In this document: in pieces, positions 8,460 through 18,396 of the stretch
Numbering within the stretch: position 1 is the first letter of the stretch
Layout of the letters: each line of letters opens with the position of its first letter
Assembly: GCA_947503555.1 (NCBI GenBank)
Contig: CANNEE010000002.1
Span: forward strand, 62,001 to 126,000
Reading direction: 5' to 3'
Length of the DNA stretch: 64,000 nucleotides
From: an uncultured Shewanella sp.
Lineage (GTDB): Bacteria; Pseudomonadota; Gammaproteobacteria; Enterobacterales; Shewanellaceae
Position numbers and translations under genes: made by a program
Notes under the pieces: model-generated
The model's database searches: none
Seen by the model: the letters and a program-made list of their open reading frames with translations, nothing else
Told to the model about the DNA's origin: nothing

Positions 8460-9626
8460 TTAGCTATTACTTTGATTGACTCGCTGCGCACCATCGCTGG
8501 CACTGCAAAGATAAACCTGGGCTTCAAGTCCTGTCTTCGCTTGATACTGCTCTTCGACCGCATTGACGACGGCATCACTAAGCTCATGTTCTGTGAGCAC
8601 TACAACGCAGCCACCAAGCCCTCGGCCTGTCATGCGCACACCGCCTTGGTCACCTATGACTTCTTGCACTATGTCGACGAGTGTATCGACTTCAGGAGCG
8701 CTCATCTCAAAGTCATCTCGTATCGATTCATGGCTTTGGGCCATTAGCTCGCCGAGTCGCTTAAGATTCGCTTGTTCTAAAGCGCGACCAGCACTCTGGG
8801 TGCGCTGATTTTCACTTATAACGTGTCTTGCCCTGCGATACAGCACAGGATCCATTTGTGACTCAGCATTTTCTAACTGCATCATGGACACATGGCGCAG
8901 GGCGTCTAGGCCAAAAAAGTCCGCAGCTTGTTGGCATTCGAGCTGTCGCTGACTGATTTTATCATCAAGGCCATGACGTTCGACTTTAGAATCGATAATG
9001 ATAAGGCTCAGATTATCGGGAATCGCCACCGGCTCGCCATCGAGGTCGAGACAATCGATAAGTAGCGCATGATCTTGTTCTCCAAGGGCGCTGACCATCT
9101 GATCCATCATGCCGCAGAAGCGCCCCATATATTGAGTTTCGCCTCGCTGAGCAATTTGGGCTATGGCTAATGGTGAGAACTGCCATTGATTAACATCGTT
9201 GAGAGCTGTGCCAAAGGCGATTTCTAACGCTGCCGAGGATGAAAGACCGGCATCTAAAGGCACATCGCTGACAATGGCGATATCCATACCATAGGCATCA
9301 AGGCCTGTCATGGCGGTGGCACTGGTAAAGGCTTTAAGGTAATTAACCCAACCATCTTCTGGATTCATGCTAGCTTCATCGCCAAAGCGCCACTCTTTTA
9401 CTGAGTTGGGAAAGGCATCTGAAGTGGCACGGAAAAGATTATCGTCACGGCGCTTGATGGCTATGATGATATGAAAGTTGATCGCGGCAGCCAACACAAA
9501 GCCATCATTGTAGTCGGTATGTTCGCCAATAAGGTTGACTCGACCTGGAGCTAGGTAGAGGTTATCGGCCTTAGTACCAAATGTCTGGACAAAGAGTTTG
9601 GTGACGCGCTGCGTAGGGTTCGGCAT
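8460..9626 (-). CDS. galK: Galactokinase (GHMP kinase family)
   Basis: 388 aa from the ATG at 9626; a TTG at 9635 would add three residues. Diagnostic motifs are the galactokinase signature GRVNLIGEHTDYNDGFVLAA, the GHMP ATP loop PLDAGLSSSAALEIA and the C-terminal motif RMTGRGLGGCVVVL. It phosphorylates alpha-D-galactose at C1 in the Leloir pathway. It forms a two-gene operon with galM. No galT, galE or galactose transporter gene is adjacent in this window. Confidence 0.95.
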   Translation of the reverse strand: MPNPTQRVTKLFVQTFGTKADNLYLAPGRVNLIGEHTDYNDGFVLAAAINFHIIIAIKRRDDNLFRATSDAFPNSVKEWRFGDEASMNPEDGWVNYLKAFTSATAMTGLDAYGMDIAIVSDVPLDAGLSSSAALEIAFGTALNDVNQWQFSPLAIAQIAQRGETQYMGRFCGMMDQMVSALGEQDHALLIDCLDLDGEPVAIPDNLSLIIIDSKVERHGLDDKISQRQLECQQAADFFGLDALRHVSMMQLENAESQMDPVLYRRARHVISENQRTQSAGRALEQANLKRLGELMAQSHESIRDDFEMSAPEVDTLVDIVQEVIGDQGGVRMTGRGLGGCVVVLTEHELSDAVVNAVEEQYQAKTGLEAQVYLCSASDGAQRVNQSNS

Positions 9627-10007
9627 GAGCGACAAAGTTCCAAATTGTTATTTCCGTATTCCCGCCGCCAAAGTAATAGTTATCTATCTCTTGTGTTATT
9701 CAAGCTGACCAGGCATTGAATATACAGAGTGGGCTTCCATGAAATTCACATGGAAAATGGCGTGTCGAGTTTACTTGGATACTGATAAATTTCTGCTGCT
9801 CTGGAGCAGTGTTTTATGCTTTATAACATGCCTTGAAAAAAAGTGTAACTAAGTTTTTTTGATGGCGTTATTGGCTCTTCAAAAATGGGAGCTTTACCCT
9901 ACGCTAGCCGTTAAATATCTAGGCCTAAATAGAATAACAGCGAGCATAAAAGCTCGCTGTTATTCAGTTTAACGGTAAGTGATAACTTACTTAGTTAACG
10001 CTTAAAG
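9627..10007. other. Intergenic region between galK and dsbD with one long perfect hairpin
   Basis: This region holds the galK upstream sequence and the 3' end of the cutA-dsbD operon. A perfect 14-bp stem (GAATAACAGCGAGC / GCTCGCTGTTATTC, 9932-9965) with a 6-nt loop lies 42 nt beyond the dsbD stop. It is probably its terminator, although the T tract is weak. No gene is seen. Confidence 0.6.
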
Positions 10008-11825
10008 TTAGTGCACTAGCCTATCGAGGTGAGCGGCAAATTCTTTTGGCGCCATAAAGCCTGTCACACGCAATCTATCGTTAATTGTGCCGTCGGCATT
10101 AAACATCAATAGAGTTGGTAGACCTAATACGTCATAGTGCTCTAATAGTTCGATATCTAGCTCGTCATTTGCGGTCACATCGGCTTGTAATAACACCATT
10201 TTATCGAGTCGCTCACCGACAAGTTTGTCTTTAAAAGTGATGTTTTCAAACTCTTTACAGGCAACACACCAGTCGGCGTAGAGATCTAGCATCACAGTTT
10301 TGTTCTGCTTGGCCGCGAGTGCTAGTTCAGTCTCAAGATCGGCTAGGCTCTTAATTCGCTTAAAACCATGGGCTTGGACTTGATGACCTTCTTGTGCCGA
10401 AGGCATCTTAAAGCCAAGCTCATTCATTACAGAGAAAAAGCCATAGGAGAAGCTGGCTAATAGGAATAGGCTTAGCATTACAGAGCGTGCAGTTTGCATC
10501 CAGCTAAATGCACTTTTCTTGTTTTGGTGCAGCAGATAGGCGATAAACACGATTCCCCACAATGACCACAGAACATCGGATACTAGTCCAGTCCAGATAC
10601 GGCCTATCATGAGAATCGATACCGCAATCAATAGGAAGCCAAAGATGGTCTTAATGACATCCATCCAAGCACCGGCTTTAGGCAGTAGCTTGCCACCAGA
10701 GGTACCAATAATCAGCAGCGGTACACCCATGCCCATAGAAAGAACATAAAGCGCTAAGAAGCCAAGCAGTAGGTCACCGGTTTGTGCCACATAGATAAGG
10801 GCGCCCGAGAGCGGCGCCGTAGTACAAGGTGAAGCCACAAGACCTGAGATGACGCCCATAATAAATACGCCAACCAGATTGCCGCCTTTTTGGTTGTTAG
10901 AAGCTGAGTTTAGCTTCTCCTGCAGGCTGGAAGGTAGGCTGATATTGTATAGGCCAAACATAGATAAGCTGAGAATGAAGAAGAGTACCGCTAATACGAT
11001 AAGTACAGCAGGGTGTTGCAGCGCAGCTTGGTACTTAAGCCCAGCAGAAGCAACGACTAATCCCAGTAGTGAATAGGTAATGGCCATACCTTGTACATAG
11101 GCCATGGAAAGCGTAAAGGCTTTAGCTGTGGAAAGTTTCTGCCCTTGGCCGACTATGATACCAGATAGAATCGGATACATAGGAAAGACACAAGGTGTCA
11201 GCGCCAGACCTATACCAAGGCCAAAGAAGATAACCAGAGTCCATAAAATGCTATCACCAGATAGCATAGCAGTAAGGCTATCCTGTTGAGTGACAGGCGC
11301 CTCATCAGCGGCCTTGTTCTCGCTACCTGTTGTAGCAGATTGATTATCAGCATTCACTAGGCCGTCGTTGGCCTCAACAGCATTGAGCGTTAGGCTGCGT
11401 TTAGTGGGAGGAAAACAAAGTTTGCCTTCGGCGCAGCCCATAAAGGTGGCTGAGAAGCTAGCATCTTTAGCCGCTTCTTTTAGTCCCACAGGCACTTCGA
11501 CAAAGCTATAGTAGACTTCCTGCTCGCCAAAGTATTCGTCGGTATGATCTTTGCCTTGTGGCAGCGTTATTTCGCCTATTGTTGCACCGTCGACTTCAAA
11601 TTTAAGCTTGTTGCGGTACATGTAATAGCCATCTGCAATAACCCAGCTGACCTTGACTTGGTTGCCCTGCTGCTCAAAGTCGATAACAAAGGCCTGATCC
11701 ACAGGCATAAGCTCTGGACCATCATCGAGAAAACTAAATTTACTGCTACTAAAAACGCCCTCTGCATGGGCTAGAGAAGTGAGCAGCAGCAAACTGGTGA
11801 ATAGCGCGGTAATTATTTTCTTCAT
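10008..11825 (-). CDS. dsbD: Thiol:disulfide interchange protein DsbD
   Basis: 605 aa from the ATG at 11825, beginning with a signal peptide (MKKIITALFTSLLLLTSLAHA). The three standard domains are visible in order. The periplasmic alpha domain has its Cys pair in FMGCAEGKLCFPP. The membrane beta domain has eight hydrophobic segments and the two redox cysteines in LALTPCVFPMYP and LVASPCTTAPLSG. The C-terminal thioredoxin-like gamma domain has WCVAC. It moves electrons from cytosolic thioredoxin to periplasmic DsbC/DsbE-type partners and to cytochrome c maturation. Its ATG overlaps the cutA stop (ATGA), so translation is coupled. Confidence 0.95.
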   Translation of the reverse strand: MKKIITALFTSLLLLTSLAHAEGVFSSSKFSFLDDGPELMPVDQAFVIDFEQQGNQVKVSWVIADGYYMYRNKLKFEVDGATIGEITLPQGKDHTDEYFGEQEVYYSFVEVPVGLKEAAKDASFSATFMGCAEGKLCFPPTKRSLTLNAVEANDGLVNADNQSATTGSENKAADEAPVTQQDSLTAMLSGDSILWTLVIFFGLGIGLALTPCVFPMYPILSGIIVGQGQKLSTAKAFTLSMAYVQGMAITYSLLGLVVASAGLKYQAALQHPAVLIVLAVLFFILSLSMFGLYNISLPSSLQEKLNSASNNQKGGNLVGVFIMGVISGLVASPCTTAPLSGALIYVAQTGDLLLGFLALYVLSMGMGVPLLIIGTSGGKLLPKAGAWMDVIKTIFGFLLIAVSILMIGRIWTGLVSDVLWSLWGIVFIAYLLHQNKKSAFSWMQTARSVMLSLFLLASFSYGFFSVMNELGFKMPSAQEGHQVQAHGFKRIKSLADLETELALAAKQNKTVMLDLYADWCVACKEFENITFKDKLVGERLDKMVLLQADVTANDELDIELLEHYDVLGLPTLLMFNADGTINDRLRVTGFMAPKEFAAHLDRLVH

Positions 11826-12142
11826 GCTGTACTGTCTTTTATCCAATCAAAATAGGCCGGCAGCCCTTGGGTTAATGGTATGGCAATAAGCTCGGGAACA
11901 TCGTAGGGATGTAATTTAATTATTTGCTGTTGGATCGCTTCATAGCGAGAGGCAAGACATTTCATTTGCAGCGGAAACTCTTGCTCTTGGCAGAGTTCAT
12001 CCTGCCAGATATACACAGATTCTATGGCTTGGCCGATATGAACACAGGCAACGAGCTTATCTTGCACTAGTTGTTTCGCGATCATTTTTGCCACGTCTAG
12101 ACTTGGGCAACTCGTGGATACGAGAAGAAACTCTGCTTGCAT
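11822..12142 (-). CDS. cutA: Divalent-cation tolerance protein CutA
   Basis: A 106-aa protein covering the full CutA family length. It contains the conserved core KLVACVHIGQAIESVYIWQ and the C-terminal HPYDVPELIAIPL. CutA is a small trimeric, ferredoxin-like-fold protein associated with copper tolerance and with the dsbD locus in enterics. The gene overlaps dsbD by 4 nt. Confidence 0.93.
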   Translation of the reverse strand: MQAEFLLVSTSCPSLDVAKMIAKQLVQDKLVACVHIGQAIESVYIWQDELCQEQEFPLQMKCLASRYEAIQQQIIKLHPYDVPELIAIPLTQGLPAYFDWIKDSTA

Positions 12143-12269
12143 CTAACCTATTATCCTCAATCACAATAACCCGAACTGGTTTTTAGCCACACCAAATTAA
12201 AACCAGCGTGGCCACTCTAATTGTTTTTGCTTAAGCTTGCATTAATACAAGCCTTAAAAAGTGAGCCAA

Positions 12270-12299
12270 CTTGAAATTAGACCCGTTTGTCCCCATTTA
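12270..12299 (+). promoter_or_regulatory. Sigma-32 heat-shock promoter upstream of fxsA
   Basis: CTTGAAA (12270-12276), a 14-nt spacer and CCCCATTTA (12291-12299) match the sigma-32 consensus (CTTGAAA-N13-15-CCCCATnTA) at essentially every position. It ends 34 nt before the fxsA ATG. Confidence 0.85.
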
Positions 12300-12333
12300 A
12301 TTTTCATCCACCTAATAAAAAACTGAGGTTTGC

Positions 12334-12933
12334 ATGTTTCCGGTGATATTGTTGCTGTTTATTTTAATTCCAGTTGTTGAGCTGTCTGTACTGATTGAGG
12401 TGGGCAATGTGCTTGGTAGCTGGACAACCGCGGGCTTAGTGATTTTTACCGCTGTGGTGGGTGTTTCTCTAGTGCGTAGCCAAGGGCTGCAAACCTTGAT
12501 GCAGGTGCAAAAAAAGCTCGCAAATGGTGAAGCGCCGGGTCAAGAGATTGTTGAAGGCATGATGCTGGCTCTCGCTGGGCTGTGTTTGCTGATCCCAGGC
12601 TTCGTGACTGACTTCATTGGATTGTTATTATTAACGCCTATTACTCGCACGCCAATTGCCGCATACCTTTATAAGCGTATGCAGTTACGTGTGGTCAATA
12701 ATGGCGGCCTAGGTGGTGGTTTTGGTCCGAGTGGATTTGGCGGTTTTGGCCCAGGAGGCCCTCAAGGAAGAACCCCTTTTGGTCAAGATGGTTTTGATCC
12801 AAACGATCCTTTTGGCCGCAACCAAGGTAATACCTTTGATGGCGACTTTGAGCGCAAGCCTGATGAGAGCGATAAGCGACCAGAATCCCATCAAGTGGAA
12901 ACTCATCAGCAGGATAAAGCCGATAAGGATTAA
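12334..12933 (+). CDS. fxsA: FxsA family inner-membrane protein
   Basis: 199 aa. The N-terminal ~125 residues carry the FxsA pattern: two hydrophobic hairpins, LIEVGNVLGSWTTAGLVIFTA and LCLLIPGFVTDFIGLLLLTP. The tail is hydrophilic, first Gly/Phe rich, then Asp/Asn/Lys/His rich, and is longer than in many relatives. In E. coli FxsA overproduction relieves phage T7 exclusion by F; its normal role is poorly known. The consensus heat-shock promoter immediately upstream and the nearby groESL suggest it belongs to the heat-shock regulon here. Confidence 0.92.
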   Translation: MFPVILLLFILIPVVELSVLIEVGNVLGSWTTAGLVIFTAVVGVSLVRSQGLQTLMQVQKKLANGEAPGQEIVEGMMLALAGLCLLIPGFVTDFIGLLLLTPITRTPIAAYLYKRMQLRVVNNGGLGGGFGPSGFGGFGPGGPQGRTPFGQDGFDPNDPFGRNQGNTFDGDFERKPDESDKRPESHQVETHQQDKADKD

Positions 12934-12954
12934 CTTGAGCTAAGGTTGGCCCGC

Positions 12955-14337
12955 TTATTTCGGTCTGCTGACCTCTTTATCTTTAACGCTAGAGTTTGAG
13001 CTGGATTTTGGCTCAGTGATTTGAGTCGCGAGTATATAGCAAAACAGACCCAATAAGGCGTTGGTGATCGGCAAAGCCATCAACACGCCTTTCACGCCAG
13101 AGATATAGGCGCCGACACCTGCCAATGGCAGCATAACTACAAACAAGCGACATACATTGACCGTTAGCGAGCTTAGCGGCCTGTGGTAGGCGTTAAGCGA
13201 GGTCGCCACCAGAATAATTACCCCCAGTGGCCCATAAGCTAACGGCAGATAGAGAATATAGAAAGCTAGCCAGCCCAATACTCGTGGGTCTTCACTGAAT
13301 AATTCGGCTATCGGCATCGCAAAGAAATAGATTGGCAAATAGAGCAAGGTTTGAAATACCAGCACGAACTTTAACGACAGCATTAAGGCTTGGTGAGCTC
13401 GCTGCTTTTGTCCTGCCCCCAAGTTCTGGGCGATAAAGGGCACTAGGCTGGATGAGAGAGCCATTACCACAATCAATAATACTGACTCTAAGCGCGTTCC
13501 CGCGCCAAAGGCGGCAACGGCAGCCACATCTAAACGTGCAAGTAGCGCCATAATTAGGGCGTTGGCTATCGGGTTTAGCAGGTTCATAAGCGCTGCAGGT
13601 CTTGCAATATGAGCTAGCTGGCGCCAGTTTTCCTTCACTCTTTGACTCTCAAAATCGGCAAATTCTACCAAGTGGCGCTTGATGATCAGCAGGTAGCTAG
13701 ATAGCGACAGAGCGATAATCCAAGAGATTAGTGTCGCTACGGCTGCCCCTTGAATTTCCATGCGGGGAAAAGGGCCTATTCCGAAAATGAGCAGGGGATC
13801 TAATACTAGGTTGATCAGCGCTGCTAACGCCATAATCATGGCGGGCGAGCGGGTATCGCCGGTGGCTCTTAGGCCTTGGTTTCCCACCATAAGAAGCACT
13901 AATAGAGGCGAGCCCAGATACCAAAGATACATATACTCTTTAATTAGTGGCAGACTGGCTTCATCGGCGCCAAGCAAAGTAAATAGCGGCGTCATTACCA
14001 CACTGCCTAGGGCACTGAGGCAAAAGGTCAGAAAGAAACTGAGCATTAAGGCATCGTGCAGAAACACTTTGGCTTTAGGCGCTTGGCCACTACCTATTAG
14101 CCGTCCTAGGTTGGTCGACACGCCTGCGCCTATGCCGATAGCAATGCTGGATACCAGCAAAGTGATAGGGAAAGTAAAGCTAATTGCAGCGAGGGAATCT
14201 GTTCCTAACTGACTAATGAAAAAAGTATCGACAAGGCTAAACCCCAGAACGGTAAGAATACCTATCAGGTTGGGAAGACTCATATTCAGCAGTACACGAC
14301 CGATTGGCGCGCTAAGCAGCCCGTGTCTGTCTCTCAT
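12955..14337 (-). CDS. MATE family multidrug/Na+ efflux transporter
   Basis: 460 aa with about twelve transmembrane segments in two related halves. It has MATE hallmarks: PNLIGILTVLGFSLVDTFFI near the N terminus, GADEASLPLIKEYMYLWYLG, and GNQGLRATGDTRSPAMIMA in the first half. It is expected to exchange Na+ or H+ for cationic compounds at the inner membrane. The substrate is not predictable. It is convergent with fxsA and divergent from groES, so it is a single-gene unit inserted between the two heat-shock genes. Confidence 0.92.
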   Translation of the reverse strand: MRDRHGLLSAPIGRVLLNMSLPNLIGILTVLGFSLVDTFFISQLGTDSLAAISFTFPITLLVSSIAIGIGAGVSTNLGRLIGSGQAPKAKVFLHDALMLSFFLTFCLSALGSVVMTPLFTLLGADEASLPLIKEYMYLWYLGSPLLVLLMVGNQGLRATGDTRSPAMIMALAALINLVLDPLLIFGIGPFPRMEIQGAAVATLISWIIALSLSSYLLIIKRHLVEFADFESQRVKENWRQLAHIARPAALMNLLNPIANALIMALLARLDVAAVAAFGAGTRLESVLLIVVMALSSSLVPFIAQNLGAGQKQRAHQALMLSLKFVLVFQTLLYLPIYFFAMPIAELFSEDPRVLGWLAFYILYLPLAYGPLGVIILVATSLNAYHRPLSSLTVNVCRLFVVMLPLAGVGAYISGVKGVLMALPITNALLGLFCYILATQITEPKSSSNSSVKDKEVSRPK

Positions 14338-14461
14338 TGATTAATGATTGCCTAGTTCGAAAGTAGTTATGGGTAAAATCCTGCGAAGGGCGAATTCTAC
14401 CATTAATCCCCAAGCTTGAATTAGCTAAGGCAAAAAAAATTGGATTTTTTACCTTATCCCC

Positions 14462-14491
14462 CTTGGAAGCGTGGGAATTTATCCCCATATA
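14462..14491 (+). promoter_or_regulatory. Sigma-32 heat-shock promoter of groESL
   Basis: CTTGGAA (14462-14468), a 14-nt spacer and CCCCATATA (14483-14491). One mismatch in the -35 element relative to CTTGAAA; the -10 element is consensus. It lies 105 nt upstream of the groES ATG. Confidence 0.82.
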
Positions 14492-14596
14492 GCCAACATC
14501 AGACGGTAAACTTGCTTGTTAACTTGTTTATGCCGTCATAACTATTTCGAACAATCCACGCTTGAGTGGGCCAGAAATCATTAGGAGAATCCATCG

Positions 14597-14887
14597 ATGA
14601 ATATTCGTCCATTACATGACCGCGTTATCGTTAAGCGCTCTGAAGTTGAGTCTAAGTCTGCTGGTGGCATAGTGCTAACTGGTAGTGCAGCAGAGCAATC
14701 TACCCGTGGTGAAGTACTTGCCGTAGGCAATGGCCGTATTCTCGAAAACGGTGATGTTAAGCCACTTGACGTAAAAGTCGGCGACACTGTTATCTTTAAC
14801 GAAGGTTATGGTGTGAAAAAGGAAAAAATCGACGGCGAAGAGGTACTTATCCTATCTGAAGCCGATCTACTGGCGATTGTGGAATAA
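14597..14887 (+). CDS. groES: Co-chaperonin GroES
   Basis: 96 aa, the exact family length. It begins [20 protein letters not shown] and includes the mobile loop [20 protein letters not shown] and the [18 protein letters not shown]-terminal strand. It caps the GroEL ring for protein folding in the cytosol. It has its own Shine-Dalgarno (AGGAG) and is followed after 64 nt by groEL in one heat-shock operon. Confidence 0.98.
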   Translation: MNIRPLHDRVIVKRSEVESKSAGGIVLTGSAAEQSTRGEVLAVGNGRILENGDVKPLDVKVGDTVIFNEGYGVKKEKIDGEEVLILSEADLLAIVE

Positions 14888-14939
14888 TCCACCTCAGCCG
14901 TAATTAATCGCTATTTCTCGCTGAATTTTAAAGAATTGA

Positions 14940-16595
<1,656 letters not shown>

Positions 16596-17011
16596 GCATC
16601 GCCCCCCTTAGCTATGCCCCTTTTAAAATCAAGGGTTTAGCGTTTGTCGTGAGACTGATTGTATTATGATTTGTAGTACGGTTAGTCTCACGCTTCTATT
16701 AAAGCTCAACTTCAACTCCCTTTCTAGAGCTTTAAGAAAATCACTTCGATAAAATCCCATTGATTTACCGTCAAGGCTATTGAGCTATGTACATTAGTTG
16801 TCGACTTGATATGCCTATTTGTCTGGCATAGCGGGGAGGTGGCAGGGTAGCTCCTACTATGACCGATTGCGTACGGTCACGATGTTAGTGCGAAACGTGT
16901 ACTTGAGTTGGCTGTTTTTTGAACTCCCTTCCTTTAAGAAACCTAAAGGAAAAACTTAAGTATATAGCTATAGGTTTCGTTATCTCTAGAGAGTGAGGTA
17001 TATCATTAAGA

Positions 17012-17124
17012 CTAACCTCAAGGTAGATTCATTAAGGTAGTACTAATAATGATTATATCAATCAGAGTACTAACCCTAAGGTATCGTTAAAGCTAACCTT
17101 AAGGTAGATCCATTAAGGTGATAC
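17012..17124. repeat. Pair of 32-bp direct repeats, 81 bp apart
   Basis: Copies at 17012-17043 and 17093-17124 agree at 28 of 32 positions, sharing the core AAGGTAGAT(T/C)CATTAAGGT. The preceding bases of each copy are also similar (GGTATATCATTAAGACTAAC versus GGTATCGTTAAAGCTAAC), so the duplicated unit is nearer 48 bp. It lies downstream of the recombinase gene. Confidence 0.8.
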
Positions 17125-17186
17125 GGATGGGATAACTGTTATAAGACAATAAAGAGCTAATAAAAAGAGCTCAAAACTGAGAGTGT

Positions 17187-17345
17187 CCCAAAATGTGCAA
17201 ATGCATAAAATGGGACAGTCAGAAGATGGATAGTTAGAACAAGACTCACTAACGCAAGTAGCGCAAAATGTGCAAGTGCATAAAATGCGTCGTTCAGAAG
17301 AGGTCTCACAAGTACAGCATGTACCAAATGTGCAAGTGAGCAGCT
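17187..17345. repeat. Three-copy iteron-like repeat, copies one and two inside hairpins
   Basis: The core AAATGTGCAA(A/G)TG recurs at about 17191, 17266 and 17326. Copies one and two extend to CAAAATGTGCAA(A/G)TGCATA followed by AAATG. Copy one is enclosed by GTCCCA/TGGGAC and copy two by a weaker CGCA/TGCG pair. Spacings are about 75 and 60 bp. The array abuts the 3' end of the recombinase gene. Confidence 0.75.
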
Positions 17346-17361
17346 AGATTTAGCCAGCGGT

Positions 17362-17952
17362 TTAGTGCTTATTGCTACTTTCTTTAGCCTTTTTATATAG
17401 TGATTTAACGGTAGTCGCAGAGACTCCGAGATACTTGGCTGTGCTGGCAATGCTCATAGTCTGGCGTAGCTCCCAGACCTTCTCAGGGGTTGTCTTAGCA
17501 GGTCTACCAATCGACTTTACTTCAGCCCTAGCTCTAGCTTGTCCTTCAATAGTTCGCTCTCTGATACGCCCTCTCTCAAACTCTGAGAAGGCACTAAAGA
17601 CCTTAAGCATTAACTTACCCTCATTACTTCCTAAATCCTTTATAGGGAGGTCTAAGCTATGGATTTCAATTCCTCGCTTGATTAGATCATCAATAGTTTG
17701 TTCAACATTGATAGAGTCTCGTCCCAAACGATCTAGCTTTAAAACAACTAAGGTGTCACCTCGTTCTAACTTGTTTTCCACCATGTTTCTAAAAGCTTGT
17801 CGCTTCATGGTATCAACTGACCCTGATATGGTCTCGCTAACGACCCTATGCGGTTGTACATCGTACCCTCTATTTATGAACTCGTTGATTTGGTTTTCAA
17901 CAGTCTGCTCGGTAGTGGATACACGACAGTAATAGTATGTGCGCTTTGACAT
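17362..17952 (-). CDS. Serine recombinase (resolvase/invertase family)
   Basis: 196 aa from the ATG at 17952; a TTG at 17973 would add seven residues. The catalytic domain starts YYYCRVSTTEQT with nucleophile Ser12. It continues through LVVLKLDRLGRDSINVEQTI, the conserved Arg/Asp motif, and the E-helix region VFSAFSEFERGRIRERT. The C terminus is a helix-turn-helix (ELRQTMSIASTAKYLGVSATTVKSLYKKAK). It is full length for a small resolvase/invertase (~180-200 aa), so it is probably functional. It would cleave and rejoin DNA at short sites. No transposase of the Tn3 type is beside it; repeats occur just downstream. Confidence 0.92.
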   Translation of the reverse strand: MSKRTYYYCRVSTTEQTVENQINEFINRGYDVQPHRVVSETISGSVDTMKRQAFRNMVENKLERGDTLVVLKLDRLGRDSINVEQTIDDLIKRGIEIHSLDLPIKDLGSNEGKLMLKVFSAFSEFERGRIRERTIEGQARARAEVKSIGRPAKTTPEKVWELRQTMSIASTAKYLGVSATTVKSLYKKAKESSNKH

Positions 17953-18396
17953 AGGGGAAACCTGGTTGGTCAAAAAGTACTATTGGGTTAACTGTCTAGG
18001 TCAACAATGTCAAAGTGCTATTTTGTGACCAAGTGTTGAAAAGCTTTTTGAGGTGGTCACTAAACGGTTGTTTTATGTCTAATACATTTGAAACTTACCT
18101 GGCTAGCAACTTTTATTTATTTTCGAAGCTTTTCGGTTCGAAAAAGTTAACGTAAGGCTGATTTAATTAAAAAATAATCTAAAGGATAAAATTTTGTTTA
18201 AATGATAAAACTCAGAATAAATGAATTATGAGAGCTTAGAAGCTAGAAAAACATATCAGTTCAGCTTGCTTTTGGTCGACCTGGGTTGTGGTTATCTTTT
18301 ACCAGGAAAAAGATTGAGTTGGCCCAGGTGTTTACATTGGTGATTCCAGGTGTTAAATTGCACTCACTTTAAAAATGCATATCGAGGACATAAATT
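17953..18396. other. AT-rich divergent interval between recombinase and DGQHR gene
   Basis: This 444-bp region separates two divergent genes and has no reading frame worth calling. It contains an imperfect TTTTCGAAGC/GGTTCGAAAA hairpin near 18120-18147. It also holds the repeat-overlapped promoter at 18324-18360, listed separately. Confidence 0.5.
18324..18360 (+). promoter_or_regulatory. Putative promoter overlapped by a direct repeat (candidate autoregulatory operator)
   Basis: TTTACA (18331-18336) and TAAATT (18354-18359) are spaced 17 nt and would form a sigma-70 promoter. The repeat CCAGGTGTT(T)A(C/A)ATTG occurs at 18324-18339 and 18346-18360, 22 bp apart (two helical turns), covering both hexamers. 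The start codon at 18397 follows 37 nt later. Confidence 0.5.

Larger units (their letters stand above)
16596..17361. other. 766-bp non-coding interval between groEL and the recombinase
   Basis: I find no gene. An imperfect long hairpin (CGTGAGACT 16648-16656 with AGTCTCACG 16684-16692, the pairing continuing inward with mismatches) lies 50 nt after groEL. A small GACCG/CGGTC hairpin occurs near 16862. Two separate repeat families follow (17012-17124 and 17187-17345), listed individually. Confidence 0.6.

Noticed and set aside
8438-8587. Upstream extension of galM overlapping galK in another frame
   Set aside because: The ATG at 8437 has a proper ribosome site, and the extension encodes residues that are simply the antiparallel shadow of galK codons.
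12709-12943. Open frames overlapping the 3' part of fxsA on both strands
   Set aside because: They are shadows produced by the Gly/Phe-rich repeat composition of the fxsA tail.
17187-17345. Possible CRISPR array
   Set aside because: Only three copies with unequal spacing and diverged sequence, and no cas genes in the window.
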